A stretch of 64,000 nucleotides of DNA from Xanthomarina gelatinilytica. Lineage in GTDB: Bacteria > Bacteroidota > Bacteroidia > Flavobacteriales > Flavobacteriaceae. The notes under the pieces are model-generated. The model worked only from the letters and a program-made list of their open reading frames with translations, was not told the DNA's origin and did not search any database. The stretch covers positions 62,001-126,000 of the forward strand of contig NZ_ANLA01000004.1 in the NCBI RefSeq assembly GCF_000348685.1, in the 5' to 3' direction. Shown here in pieces: positions 1-7,761 of this stretch. Numbering within the stretch: the stretch's first letter is position 1; every line of letters starts with the position of its first letter. The position numbers and the translations under genes are program-made.

Positions 1-699
1 AATAATGCCGATGTCAAACCAGAGCAATTAAACGATTTTGAATTGGGCTGGAGGCATACATCCAACCTTTTTAGCCTAAACACCAACCTATACTACATGC
101 TCTATAACGAACAATTGGTTCTAACAGGCGCCATAAATAATAGTGGGAACCCTATTAGGGAAAATTCTGGAAAAAGTTACCGTTTGGGTCTGGAAGTAGA
201 TGCTGTTTTTAATATTTCCAAAGCATTTAGCGTACAACCAAACATGGCTTTAAGCATGAATAAAAACAAAGAGACCTTTGCTTCTATTGATGGAAGGATA
301 GTTGATTTAGGGGAAACCAATATTTCGTTTTCACCAAACATAGTAGCAGGAAATGCATTTGTTTTTAAGCCAATTAATGGCTTGCAAATGTCTTTGTTAA
401 GCAAATTTGTTGGCGAGCAATATATGGGAAATACAGATTCTGAAACCTCCAAATTGGACAGTTATTTTGTGAACGATTTTAATGTGATGTACGAAATTGA
501 AACTCCTTCAATATTTAAAACTATTGTCATTTCTGGTTTGGTAAACAATCTCTTTGGAGAAAAATACAGTTCTAATGGTTTTTACTACACCTATGATGAT
601 ACTTGGTCAGATCCGAACCAAATAACCACTATTGAAGGAACGGGATATTATCCACAAGCAACCAGAAACTTTTTGTTGGGTGTAACTTTAAAGTTTTAA
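1..699 (+). CDS. TonB-dependent receptor, C-terminal fragment (cut by window edge)
   Basis: The reading frame is open from base 1 and gives the last 232 residues of an outer-membrane beta-barrel. Alternating aromatic and polar strands, the phrase NNLFGEKYSSNGFYYTYDD and a terminal Phe after LLGVTLKF are typical of the end of a TonB-dependent receptor, where the last strand is the BAM recognition signal. The plug and signal peptide lie outside the window, so the substrate (siderophore, vitamin or glycan) cannot be told. A strong terminator follows 14 nt after the stop. The family call is firm; any finer call is not possible. Confidence 0.85.
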   Translation, partial: NNADVKPEQLNDFELGWRHTSNLFSLNTNLYYMLYNEQLVLTGAINNSGNPIRENSGKSYRLGLEVDAVFNISKAFSVQPNMALSMNKNKETFASIDGRIVDLGETNISFSPNIVAGNAFVFKPINGLQMSLLSKFVGEQYMGNTDSETSKLDSYFVNDFNVMYEIETPSIFKTIVISGLVNNLFGEKYSSNGFYYTYDDTWSDPNQITTIEGTGYYPQATRNFLLGVTLKF

Positions 700-713
700 A
701 ATTCCAATTAACA

Positions 714-750
714 AAAAACTCCCAAGCTAAATTAGCTTGGGAGTTTTTAT
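714..750 (+). terminator. Intrinsic terminator after the TonB receptor
   Basis: Perfect 17-bp inverted repeat (714-730 with 732-748) built around CTCCCAAGCT and ending in a T-run. Its arms are nearly the same as those of the hairpin at 2664-2696. Confidence 0.9.
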
Positions 751-1055
751 TTCAAGTACGGAAAAACCGTAATTTATTTTAGCGCTTTTCGATGAAATGC
801 TTAAATATCTTAAAAATGTCTGTTCAGTCAATTTTTTTTTTAATAAATTCCAGTTGTCTAAATATCATGGCGAGCAAATTTAGAAGTCTCTCAACAAGAT
901 TTTTAGATTTTTAGTTCGAACATAACTAGCGCTAGTTTTTTTTATTCAAAAGACTTCTTCTTTAAAGGCTTCTAAAATTAAGGCTTCTAAGCAGGTTTTG
1001 TTTAACCAACCAGTTTTGAAAAAAATATTTTGAACTGGTTTAAATTTTAGAAATT
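751..1055. other. Non-coding gap of about 300 bp before the secreted cassette
   Basis: No open frame is seen. It holds a 12-bp perfect palindrome ACTAGCGCTAGT (925-936) running into eight Ts, which could be a second terminator. It also has a hairpin with arms AACCAGTT (1008-1015) and AACTGGTT (1033-1040) just upstream of the next start codon, and two copies of GGCTTCTAA. The second hairpin would lie in the leader of the following gene. No clear TAnnTTTG promoter was found. Confidence 0.5.
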
Positions 1056-1532
1056 ATGAAAAAATATTTGTATTATAGTTTATTAAGCCTTTTAACTATT
1101 TGGTCTTGTACGATAGATGAAAATAAAAGTACTGATATCACAAAAGACGCCAATTTTAATGAGAATATATTTTTAAGTGGGAATTTTGATAATTTAAATT
1201 CAATATCAGAGTTTAAAGTTAAGATTATGATTGTTAAACTTTGGAGATCTAAGTATAACTGTACAAGAGGATTGGGAATTTGTAGAGTATGCTTTTTCTG
1301 TGAGAGACAAGAAGGTGAAATTGAAGTTCCTGTGTTAAATGATTCTGATGGAGAGTATATCCAAATTAAGTTAGACAAACCACTTGATTATGGCATAAAT
1401 TCAGATTTACATATCGATGAAGATATTTATAATGAAGATGATGGAAAGTTAATCTTTAAATCTGGAATACATGAATTAGACTATAATTTAGGAGAATACG
1501 GTGGATATGAAATTAGATTAGAGAATAATTAA
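1056..1532 (+). CDS. Small Cys-rich lipoprotein, unknown function
   Basis: A 158-residue protein with a lipoprotein signal peptide (lipobox ending at Cys18, context IWSC), so it is expected to be exported and lipid-anchored. The mature part is acidic at its C-terminus and carries a compact cysteine cluster, C69-x6-C76-x2-C79-x2-C82, in the stretch CTRGLGICRVCFFC. This could bind metal or form disulfides. The next gene encodes an exported thioredoxin-like protein 64 nt downstream, which fits a redox partner, but that link is inference. The gene is visibly richer in A/T and ATA codons than its neighbours. I do not recognise a family. Confidence 0.7.
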   Translation: MKKYLYYSLLSLLTIWSCTIDENKSTDITKDANFNENIFLSGNFDNLNSISEFKVKIMIVKLWRSKYNCTRGLGICRVCFFCERQEGEIEVPVLNDSDGEYIQIKLDKPLDYGINSDLHIDEDIYNEDDGKLIFKSGIHELDYNLGEYGGYEIRLENN

Positions 1533-1596
1533 TATTTTAAGATAATGAAGTTGCCATATAATTTACAATGGCAACTACATTATTTAATTTAATTGT

Positions 1597-2178
1597 ATGA
1601 AAAAATTATGCGCTATACTGTTTTTATTGTTGTCCACAATATCTTCTATAAATGGACAAAATAAATATAAACTAAAAGATATAATAAGCTATAATAAGTT
1701 AGTTTATGATATGGAGCATAATAGTAGCTCTGAAATATATTCACTTACAGAAAATGACATATTCAATCTAATAAAAAACAGTAATAAAGACTATCATCTT
1801 ATTTACTCTTTTGCTACTTGGTGTAGACCCTGTAGAGAATTTTTTCCAGAAGTTCTTCAGTTAATAAAGATGAGAAAGAATGTAGAACTCTACATAATTT
1901 TAATAGAAAAAGATAACAGTAAACAATTGTATAATACTAAACTATTTTTTGATAGATTGAACTTTGATAAGCCTTTGTTTTGTGTGTCAAATTACGAGAA
2001 AGGGAATTGGAGAAAGAGCTATTTTAAATTTATTAATGATATTGCTCCTAACCACAATGAGTTTGGCTTGTCTTTAAGTCTTGTTTTTGATAAACATAGT
2101 CGTCTTTTATATGCTTCAACACATTTAGAAAGTAAAACTGAAGTTAAACAAAACTTAAATTCTATCTTTAATCTTTAA
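1597..2178 (+). CDS. Exported thioredoxin-like (TlpA-type) protein
   Basis: 193 residues with a signal peptide (cleavage expected near Asn20-Gly-Gln) and a thioredoxin active site WCRPC at residues 75-79 (Cys76 and Cys79), preceded by a beta strand (HLIYSFAT) as in TlpA/ResA proteins. Such proteins reduce or isomerise disulfides outside the cytoplasm. The usual cis-proline opposite the active site is not visible: the equivalent strand reads FGLSLSLVFDKHSRLLYAS. A divergent activity is therefore possible. It lies between a Cys-rich lipoprotein and another small exported protein, only 2 nt before the next gene, so co-transcription is likely. Confidence 0.8.
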   Translation: MKKLCAILFLLLSTISSINGQNKYKLKDIISYNKLVYDMEHNSSSEIYSLTENDIFNLIKNSNKDYHLIYSFATWCRPCREFFPEVLQLIKMRKNVELYIILIEKDNSKQLYNTKLFFDRLNFDKPLFCVSNYEKGNWRKSYFKFINDIAPNHNEFGLSLSLVFDKHSRLLYASTHLESKTEVKQNLNSIFNL

Positions 2179-2180
2179 GC

Positions 2181-2558
2181 ATGAAATACCTTCTAAACAG
2201 CTTTATTTTAATATTTATCAGTATTTCTTCAGTGGCTCAAAACGCAAACAACAAGGAGTTTAAAAGTGCTAACGAAAACGTGTTTGTGAAAAGTCCTTTT
2301 TCCAATTATTATAAAATTGAAAAAGAAGCTGAATTTATAAATGAATTGAATGTTCAAATTCAAAAAGATCATTATCAGTTTCTATTTCATGAACATTTAG
2401 TTGATTTTTCTTCTTATATTTTTTCTGGGTTCAATCAAAAACAATTTAACAAATCTCCTGTAGCTTTACAATATCAACACAGAAGCTTGGAAAATCCATT
2501 TATAGATAGTAAAGATCTAATAGTTCCAAATTGGTGTTTGGTTATTTGGGAGCCTTAA
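2181..2558 (+). CDS. Small exported protein, unknown function
   Basis: 125 residues with a Sec signal peptide (cleavage near SSVAQ, residue 20). The mature part has no recognisable domain. It ends in a Trp-rich tail with one cysteine, VPNWCLVIWEP. It begins 2 nt after the thioredoxin-like gene, which suggests translational coupling and one operon. Because it has a single Cys near the C-terminus and a thioredoxin partner upstream, a redox link is conceivable but not shown. Base composition matches the rest of this AT-rich cassette. Confidence 0.65.
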   Translation: MKYLLNSFILIFISISSVAQNANNKEFKSANENVFVKSPFSNYYKIEKEAEFINELNVQIQKDHYQFLFHEHLVDFSSYIFSGFNQKQFNKSPVALQYQHRSLENPFIDSKDLIVPNWCLVIWEP

Positions 2559-2568
2559 ACATTTTTAA

Positions 2569-2661
2569 ATGATATTTTACAATCAGAAAAACAAAAAAAT
2601 TACAGGAATAGCTATATTTATGATACTTGCTACGTTGTTAATTTTAAAATTCTTAATATAA
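2569..2661 (+). CDS. Predicted 30-residue single-pass membrane microprotein
   Basis: A short frame from ATG 2569 to TAA 2659-2661 encodes 30 residues: a basic N-terminus (NQKNKK) followed by one hydrophobic helix (about residues 13-30, ITGIAIFMILATLLILKFLI). It begins 10 nt after the previous stop, and a terminator hairpin starts 2 nt after its own stop, so it would be the last gene of the cassette. The positive-inside layout predicts a cytoplasmic N-terminus. Evidence is position and composition only; the frame could be fortuitous. Confidence 0.45.
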   Translation: MIFYNQKNKKITGIAIFMILATLLILKFLI

Positions 2662-2663
2662 CA

Positions 2664-2698
2664 AAAACTCCCAAGCTCATGCAGCTTGGGAGTTTTAA
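2664..2698 (+). terminator. Terminator closing the secreted cassette
   Basis: 14-bp perfect inverted repeat (2664-2677 with 2683-2696) with a 5-nt loop. The arm AAAACTCCCAAGCT is identical to part of the hairpin at 714-748 that precedes the cassette. Confidence 0.85.
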
Positions 2699-2734
2699 TT
2701 TTTAAAGATTCTCTGTAAAGGCAGATAGACTCAT

Positions 2735-2765
2735 GTTGCACTTCGACAAGCTCAGTGTGACCATG
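2735..2765. repeat. Dispersed intergenic repeat (CTTCGACAAGCTCAGTGTGA type)
   Basis: The string CTTCGACAAGCTCAGTGTGA (2741-2760) is, from memory, a sequence that recurs between genes in many flavobacterial genomes. A degenerate relative appears at 26191-26246. Function unknown. Confidence 0.55.
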
Positions 2766-2766
2766 T

Positions 2767-4308
2767 TTATTTCATTTTCATCAACCAATGTTTTACATCT
2801 ACTTCAGCACTTATAATATCTTTTAAATCTGTAATCTTCACACGTTTTTGGTCCATAGTATCTCTATGTCGAATGGTTACTGTATTGTCTTCCAAAGTAT
2901 CGTGATCTACAGTAATACAAAATGGTGTTCCATTGGCATCTTGGCGTCTATAACGTCTTCCAACGGCATCTTTCTCGTCGTAATCCACGTTGAAATCCCA
3001 TTTTAAATCTTCTACAATTTGTCTGGCAATTTCCGGTAATCCATCTTTTTTAACCAACGGCAAAATAGCGGCTTTTACAGGTGCTAAAACGGCCGGTAAT
3101 TTTAAAACGGTTCTGGTAGTGTTATTATCCAGTTCTTCTTCCACCAAAGCGTTGGAAAACACAGCCAAGAACATTCTATCTAAACCAATAGACGTTTCAA
3201 GTACATAAGGTGTGTAGCTGGAATTATCTTCATGGTCGAAATATTGTAGTTTCTTTCCAGAAAATGCTTCGTGCTGTTTTAAATCGAAATCTGTTCTGGA
3301 GTGAATGCCTTCCAATTCTTTAAATCCGAAAGGAAATTTAAACTCAATATCTGTGGCAGCATCTGCATAATGCGCTAATTTTTCGTGGTCATGAAAACGA
3401 TAATTCTCTTCTCCCAGACCAAGGGATTTATGCCATTTCATTCTGGTTTCCTTCCAATAGTCAAACCATTCTTTTTGTGTTCCAGGCTTGATAAAGAATT
3501 GCATTTCCATTTGTTCAAACTCTCGCATTCTAAAGATGAATTGTCTCGCTACAATCTCGTTTCTAAAGGCCTTTCCGGTTTGTGCAATCCCGAAAGGGAT
3601 TTTCATGCGTCCTGTTTTCTGAACGTTTAAAAAGTTTACAAAAATACCTTGGGCTGTTTCTGGACGTAGGTATAGATCCATGGCATGTTCTGCACTAGCG
3701 CCAAGTTTGGTTCCAAACATCAAGTTAAACTGCTTTACTTCTGTCCAGTTTCTGGAACCTGTAAGAGGGTCCGCAATGTCCAATTCTTCAATAAGCGCTT
3801 TTACGTCTGCCAAATCTTCTGCTTCCAAAGATTTTCCCATTCTGGAAAGAATCTCGGTTATTTTTTCTTGATACCCTAAGACACGAGGGTTTGTAATTAC
3901 AAACTCTTCTTTATTAAAAGCCTCACCAAATCGCTTTTCGGCTTTGGCAACTTCTTTATCTATTTTAGCTTCAATTTTAGCACAGTAATCCTCTATTAAC
4001 ACATCAGCTCTATAACGTTTTTTTGAGTCCTTGTTATCGATTAAAGGATCGTTAAACGCATCCACGTGTCCAGAGGCTTTCCAGGTAGTTGGATGCATAA
4101 AAATTGCAGCATCAATGCCTACAATGTTTTCATTCATCTGTACCATGGCTTTCCACCAATAGTCACGTATGTTTTTCTTTAATTCTGCTCCATTTTGAGC
4201 ATAATCGTAAACTGCACTAAGTCCATCGTAAATTTCACTACTTTGGAACACGTAACCATACTCTTTTGCGTGAGAGATTACTTTTTTAAATTGATCGTCG
4301 TTTGCCAT
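2767..4308 (-). CDS. glyS: Glycine--tRNA ligase, dimeric class II type
   Basis: 513 residues that charge tRNA-Gly with glycine in the cytoplasm. The class II signatures are present: motif 2 in FRNEIVARQFIFRMREFEQ, motif 3 in SIGLDRMFLAVF, and the glycine-specific LRPETAQGIFVNF. The C-terminal roughly 110 residues form the anticodon-binding domain. It is the single-chain alpha2 type, not the alpha2-beta2 GlyQ/GlyS type of proteobacteria. A promoter-like TATTTTTG box ends 4 nt before the ATG, so the mRNA may be leaderless. It is separated from the upstream gene by a terminator hairpin, so it is probably monocistronic. Confidence 0.97.
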   Translation of the reverse strand: MANDDQFKKVISHAKEYGYVFQSSEIYDGLSAVYDYAQNGAELKKNIRDYWWKAMVQMNENIVGIDAAIFMHPTTWKASGHVDAFNDPLIDNKDSKKRYRADVLIEDYCAKIEAKIDKEVAKAEKRFGEAFNKEEFVITNPRVLGYQEKITEILSRMGKSLEAEDLADVKALIEELDIADPLTGSRNWTEVKQFNLMFGTKLGASAEHAMDLYLRPETAQGIFVNFLNVQKTGRMKIPFGIAQTGKAFRNEIVARQFIFRMREFEQMEMQFFIKPGTQKEWFDYWKETRMKWHKSLGLGEENYRFHDHEKLAHYADAATDIEFKFPFGFKELEGIHSRTDFDLKQHEAFSGKKLQYFDHEDNSSYTPYVLETSIGLDRMFLAVFSNALVEEELDNNTTRTVLKLPAVLAPVKAAILPLVKKDGLPEIARQIVEDLKWDFNVDYDEKDAVGRRYRRQDANGTPFCITVDHDTLEDNTVTIRHRDTMDQKRVKITDLKDIISAEVDVKHWLMKMK

Positions 4309-4312
4309 GCTG

Positions 4313-4320
4313 CAAAAATA
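4313..4320 (-). promoter_or_regulatory. -7 promoter box of glyS
   Basis: On the minus strand TATTTTTG ends 4 nt before the glyS ATG, matching the Bacteroidota -7 consensus TAnnTTTG. Transcription would begin at or next to the ATG. No convincing -33 TTG is seen. Confidence 0.5.
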
Positions 4321-4351
4321 AAAAACCGTTCCAACTAATGGAACGGTTTTT
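4321..4351 (-). terminator. Terminator of the coiled-coil membrane protein gene
   Basis: Perfect 13-bp stem (4321-4333 with 4339-4351), arm AAAAACCGTTCCA, 5-nt loop, ending in Ts on the minus strand. It lies between the 4372-5256 gene and glyS. Confidence 0.85.
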
Positions 4352-4371
4352 CAAAAAATATAATTGGTTAG

Positions 4372-5256
4372 TTAATTAAGTTCCAGTTCTGTTTTTCCTA
4401 TTTGTAAATCGTCGTTATAAATCAGGACATTGTATGTGCCTTCTTTTAATAGGTTTTTAGATTCCACATTAATTTTGGTACATACATCCATGTTGTCGTA
4501 ATTGTTGTTAACCACAGTCATACCACTATAATCCAAGGCATTGTTCTTAAATTTCACATGCCCTCGTTCCACGACCAACTTATTATCTGGGCCAATAATT
4601 TGAACAAAGATGTTTTTGTTTCCTTTTGGAGTAAACTCGTTACTTAACAAGGTTAAGCAAACCTCAATATGATCCAAGTCGTTAATTTGGTTGGTTTTCA
4701 TATCGGTTTTTGGGTTTACAGTGTTTAAAGCTACTGCATTAACATTAACAGCAGACACAGAAACTATTTTTTTTATGGTTTTGGAAAGCAGCGTGTTTTC
4801 AGCTTCTAACTCTTTCAAATATTGTTGTTGATTGAGATAATTTTGAGACATGGAATACAACTCAACCTCAAGGGATTGATTTTGTTTTTGAGCCATGTCT
4901 GCTTTTGCAAATAAAAAAGCTTTTTCTCTTTTAAGAGCTGCTAATTGATTCTTGTACTTAGATATTACGGATGCATCGGCATTTTCGGTCAATAAAGAAT
5001 CTAAAACACTGGAAAGATTTGTTTTAGCTTTATTTAACTCTAATTGCATGGTATTGTTGTCTGCTTTTACTGCATCGTAACTCTTAATCATTTCGTGTAA
5101 TTCATTTTGAACAAGCAACGTTTCCTGTTCCATAAATTCTTGATGATTTTTAAGAGTTTTATATGTTGAAAAGCTATAAGACCCTAAAACAACAATTGCT
5201 ATTACCAATGTACCTATAATTAATCTGTAGTTAAATAATTGAGGGTTAACTATCAT
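4372..5256 (-). CDS. Membrane-anchored coiled-coil protein, unknown function
   Basis: 294 residues. One transmembrane helix lies at about residues 12-30 (IIGTLVIAIVVLGSYSF), with only a short cytoplasmic N-terminus, so most of the protein is expected in the periplasm. Residues 33-165 are charged heptad-like sequence (coiled coil). The last 100 residues are beta-rich (VCLTLLSNEFTPKGNKNIFV, YNVLIYNDDLQIGKTELELN). It lies alone and ends at a terminator. I do not recognise the family; similar membrane-anchored coiled-coil proteins occur in other flavobacteria without assigned function. Confidence 0.75.
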   Translation of the reverse strand: MIVNPQLFNYRLIIGTLVIAIVVLGSYSFSTYKTLKNHQEFMEQETLLVQNELHEMIKSYDAVKADNNTMQLELNKAKTNLSSVLDSLLTENADASVISKYKNQLAALKREKAFLFAKADMAQKQNQSLEVELYSMSQNYLNQQQYLKELEAENTLLSKTIKKIVSVSAVNVNAVALNTVNPKTDMKTNQINDLDHIEVCLTLLSNEFTPKGNKNIFVQIIGPDNKLVVERGHVKFKNNALDYSGMTVVNNNYDNMDVCTKINVESKNLLKEGTYNVLIYNDDLQIGKTELELN

Positions 5257-5417
5257 CTTAATTTATAATTTTACCTCACGAAACTATAAATAATGCTTGT
5301 GTAATTTTATTTTAATCGATAAAGTGATAAAAAAATTGTTAAAGTTCTAAATTCTTTGTTTAAATAGGGTTTCATAGTTGCTTTGTTATTAATATCTTTA
5401 GGGTAAATTCGCACAAA

Positions 5418-6095
5418 ATGTTTCAATCGGTTTTGGACTTGTTCTTCCCTAAAGTATGTTTTGCCTGCTTGTTCCAGTTAAGCGATTACGAAACGTACAT
5501 TTGCACCAATTGCAGGCACAATTTGCCAGTTACCAATTTCCATTTGGAAAACGATGATACCGTTTTAAAAACCTTTTATGGTCGTGCTAAAATTGAACAC
5601 GCCACAGCCTTGTTGCGTTTTGAAAAAAAAGGCTTAACCCAACAATTGATACATCATTTAAAATATAAAGGGTACGAAGATATAGGAGTATTCTTAGGTG
5701 TATGGCTTGGCGAAGAGTTAAAATCGCTTGCTGCCTACCAAAATATTGATGCGGTTATTCCAGTACCTCTTCATAAAAAGAAATTAAGGAAAAGAGGTTA
5801 CAACCAGGTTGCCAAATTTGCTCAGGAAATAGCAAAACAACTAAATACTGCGTATTGTGACGATGTACTGATAAAAATAACCAACACAGCTTCTCAAGTT
5901 AAAAAAAACAGGTTTAGCAGATGGATGAATAACAACGAACTTTTTAGCATCCAAAACAAGGAAAAAATCAACAACAAACACATTTTATTGGTGGACGATA
6001 TTATTACCACAGGCGCTACCATGGAAGCCTGCATTGCGGTCTTGAACAGAGCGCAGAATGTTAAAGTTAGTGTTGCAGCCATGGCAATAGCTTAA
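5418..6095 (+). CDS. comF: ComF family phosphoribosyltransferase-like protein
   Basis: 225 residues. Two CxxC pairs at the N-terminus (Cys14/17 and Cys29/32) form the ComF zinc finger. The C-terminal half is a type I phosphoribosyltransferase fold with the PRPP loop LLVDDIITTGAT near residues 193-204. ComF proteins take part in natural DNA uptake in other bacteria. In Bacteroidota the gene is near universal and its role is less certain. A TATCTTTA box at 5393-5400 sits 17 nt before the ATG. No other competence genes are in the window. Confidence 0.9.
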   Translation: MFQSVLDLFFPKVCFACLFQLSDYETYICTNCRHNLPVTNFHLENDDTVLKTFYGRAKIEHATALLRFEKKGLTQQLIHHLKYKGYEDIGVFLGVWLGEELKSLAAYQNIDAVIPVPLHKKKLRKRGYNQVAKFAQEIAKQLNTAYCDDVLIKITNTASQVKKNRFSRWMNNNELFSIQNKEKINNKHILLVDDIITTGATMEACIAVLNRAQNVKVSVAAMAIA

Positions 6096-6153
6096 GGATA
6101 GTTTCGTGATTGGGAATTTAATTGTTTCTTTGCATCTAAATTATTTTTGAAAA

Positions 6154-7761
6154 ATGAATCGGACCTGTTATCGCGCTTTATACCTAGTTGTTTTTTCTTT
6201 GCTTTTGGCCAATTGCGCCAATAAAGGAAGACCAGGTGGTGGAGACAAGGATGTAACACCTCCAGTAATTGTAAAATCTGAACCTGAAAATTTTTCAACC
6301 AACTTTAATGAAACCGAAATAAAGATTACGTTTAACGAGTATATTAAAATTAATAACCTCCAAAAACAGTTAATTATTTCGCCTCCTATGGATCCTGCTC
6401 CAGAAATTTCCCCTCAAGGTTTGGCAAGTAAATACATTACCATAAAAATTAAGGACACTTTAGACCCAAACACAACCTATGCCTTTAATTTTGGAAATAG
6501 CATAGTGGACAACAACGAAGGAAACCCATATCCATATTATAGATATGTATTCTCAACAGGCAATTACATAGATTCACTTTCAGTTAAAGGAAACATTATT
6601 GATGCTACTTTAAGGAAACCAGATGATTTTGTATCTGTGATGCTATACGAAATGGATTCTACCTATACAGATTCTATTGTGTACAAAAAACAACCCAAAT
6701 ACATAACCAATACCTTAGACAGTACCACCACCTTTTCCATAGATAACATTAAGGCTGGAACATATAAGCTTATTGCCTTAAAAGATGAAAACCAAGACAG
6801 CAAATACCAACAACGAAGTGATAAAATTGGATTCTTGGAAAAACCTATAACTGTACCAACAGATACGCTTTACACCATAAAACTATTTAAAGAAGCAGCA
6901 GATCCAAAAATCATTAACCCTCGATTAATTTCTGGTGAAAAAATAGCATTTGGCTTTGAAGGTGATTATGAAAAAATGAACATTCAAATACTCTCAAACA
7001 CACCTCAAGATTTTAAATCCCGAATTACCAAAGATGCCAAGACAGATTCTTTAAACTATTGGTATAAACCCAGACTAAAGGATACCGATTCCTTACTGTT
7101 TAAAGTAAGCAATACTAATTATTCCGAAGAGTTTACAGTTAAAATTAGCGAGCAACCTAGAGATACCTTGGTGGTGAAAGCATCTCCAACAGGAACCATT
7201 GGTTTTGAAGAAGATTTTAAAATTTCTGGCAATATTCCGTTTGAGAGAATTGCCAAAAAGCGCATTTCCGTTAAAGACAAGGACTCTACTGATGTTGCTT
7301 TTAAGATTAAACTGGATTCATTATCCAATACACTGACTGTTAATTTTGATAAAACCGAAAGCAATAGATATAACATTCAGGTGTTACCAAATACTTTTGT
7401 AGATTTTTTCGACAATAAAAACGACACTTTAAATTACACGATTAGCACAAAAACCTTTGCCGACTATGGTAACGTGAGAGTGAATTTAAAAAATGTGACC
7501 TATCCTGTAATTGTACAACTAACAGATGACAAAGGAGAGGTGAAGGTTGAAAAATACAGCAAAAAACCAGAACCTATAGATTTTAAGTATGTAACACCCA
7601 ACACGTATTATTTACGGGTTGTACACGACAGCAATAAAAATGGACAGTACGACTCTGGAAATTTTTTAAAAAACCAACAACCAGAAAAAATAAGCTATTT
7701 TCCAGACCCTATTGATGTTAGAGCCAATTGGGATCCCATAATAGATTTTACCTTACTCTAA
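6154..7761 (+). CDS. Lipoprotein with N-terminal Ig-like (Big_5/SbsA-type) domain
   Basis: 535 residues. The lipobox LANC puts the lipidated cysteine at Cys21. An Ig-like domain follows at about residues 35-135, with the typical start TPPVIVKSEPEN and strand FNEYIKINNLQKQLIISPP, as in the Bacterial Ig-like domain 5 found in many Bacteroidota lipoproteins. The rest is predicted beta-rich with EF-hand-like acidic loops (DENQDSKYQQRSD, HDSNKNGQYDSG). It is likely surface or periplasmic, function unknown. Its last 9 coding bases overlap the 3' end of the convergent omega-amidase gene. Confidence 0.85.
   Translation: MNRTCYRALYLVVFSLLLANCANKGRPGGGDKDVTPPVIVKSEPENFSTNFNETEIKITFNEYIKINNLQKQLIISPPMDPAPEISPQGLASKYITIKIKDTLDPNTTYAFNFGNSIVDNNEGNPYPYYRYVFSTGNYIDSLSVKGNIIDATLRKPDDFVSVMLYEMDSTYTDSIVYKKQPKYITNTLDSTTTFSIDNIKAGTYKLIALKDENQDSKYQQRSDKIGFLEKPITVPTDTLYTIKLFKEAADPKIINPRLISGEKIAFGFEGDYEKMNIQILSNTPQDFKSRITKDAKTDSLNYWYKPRLKDTDSLLFKVSNTNYSEEFTVKISEQPRDTLVVKASPTGTIGFEEDFKISGNIPFERIAKKRISVKDKDSTDVAFKIKLDSLSNTLTVNFDKTESNRYNIQVLPNTFVDFFDNKNDTLNYTISTKTFADYGNVRVNLKNVTYPVIVQLTDDKGEVKVEKYSKKPEPIDFKYVTPNTYYLRVVHDSNKNGQYDSGNFLKNQQPEKISYFPDPIDVRANWDPIIDFTLL

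Noticed and set aside
1056-1532. Bacteriocin-like function for the Cys-rich lipoprotein
   Set aside because: It has a lipobox rather than a bacteriocin leader, and no transporter, immunity or maturation gene is beside it.
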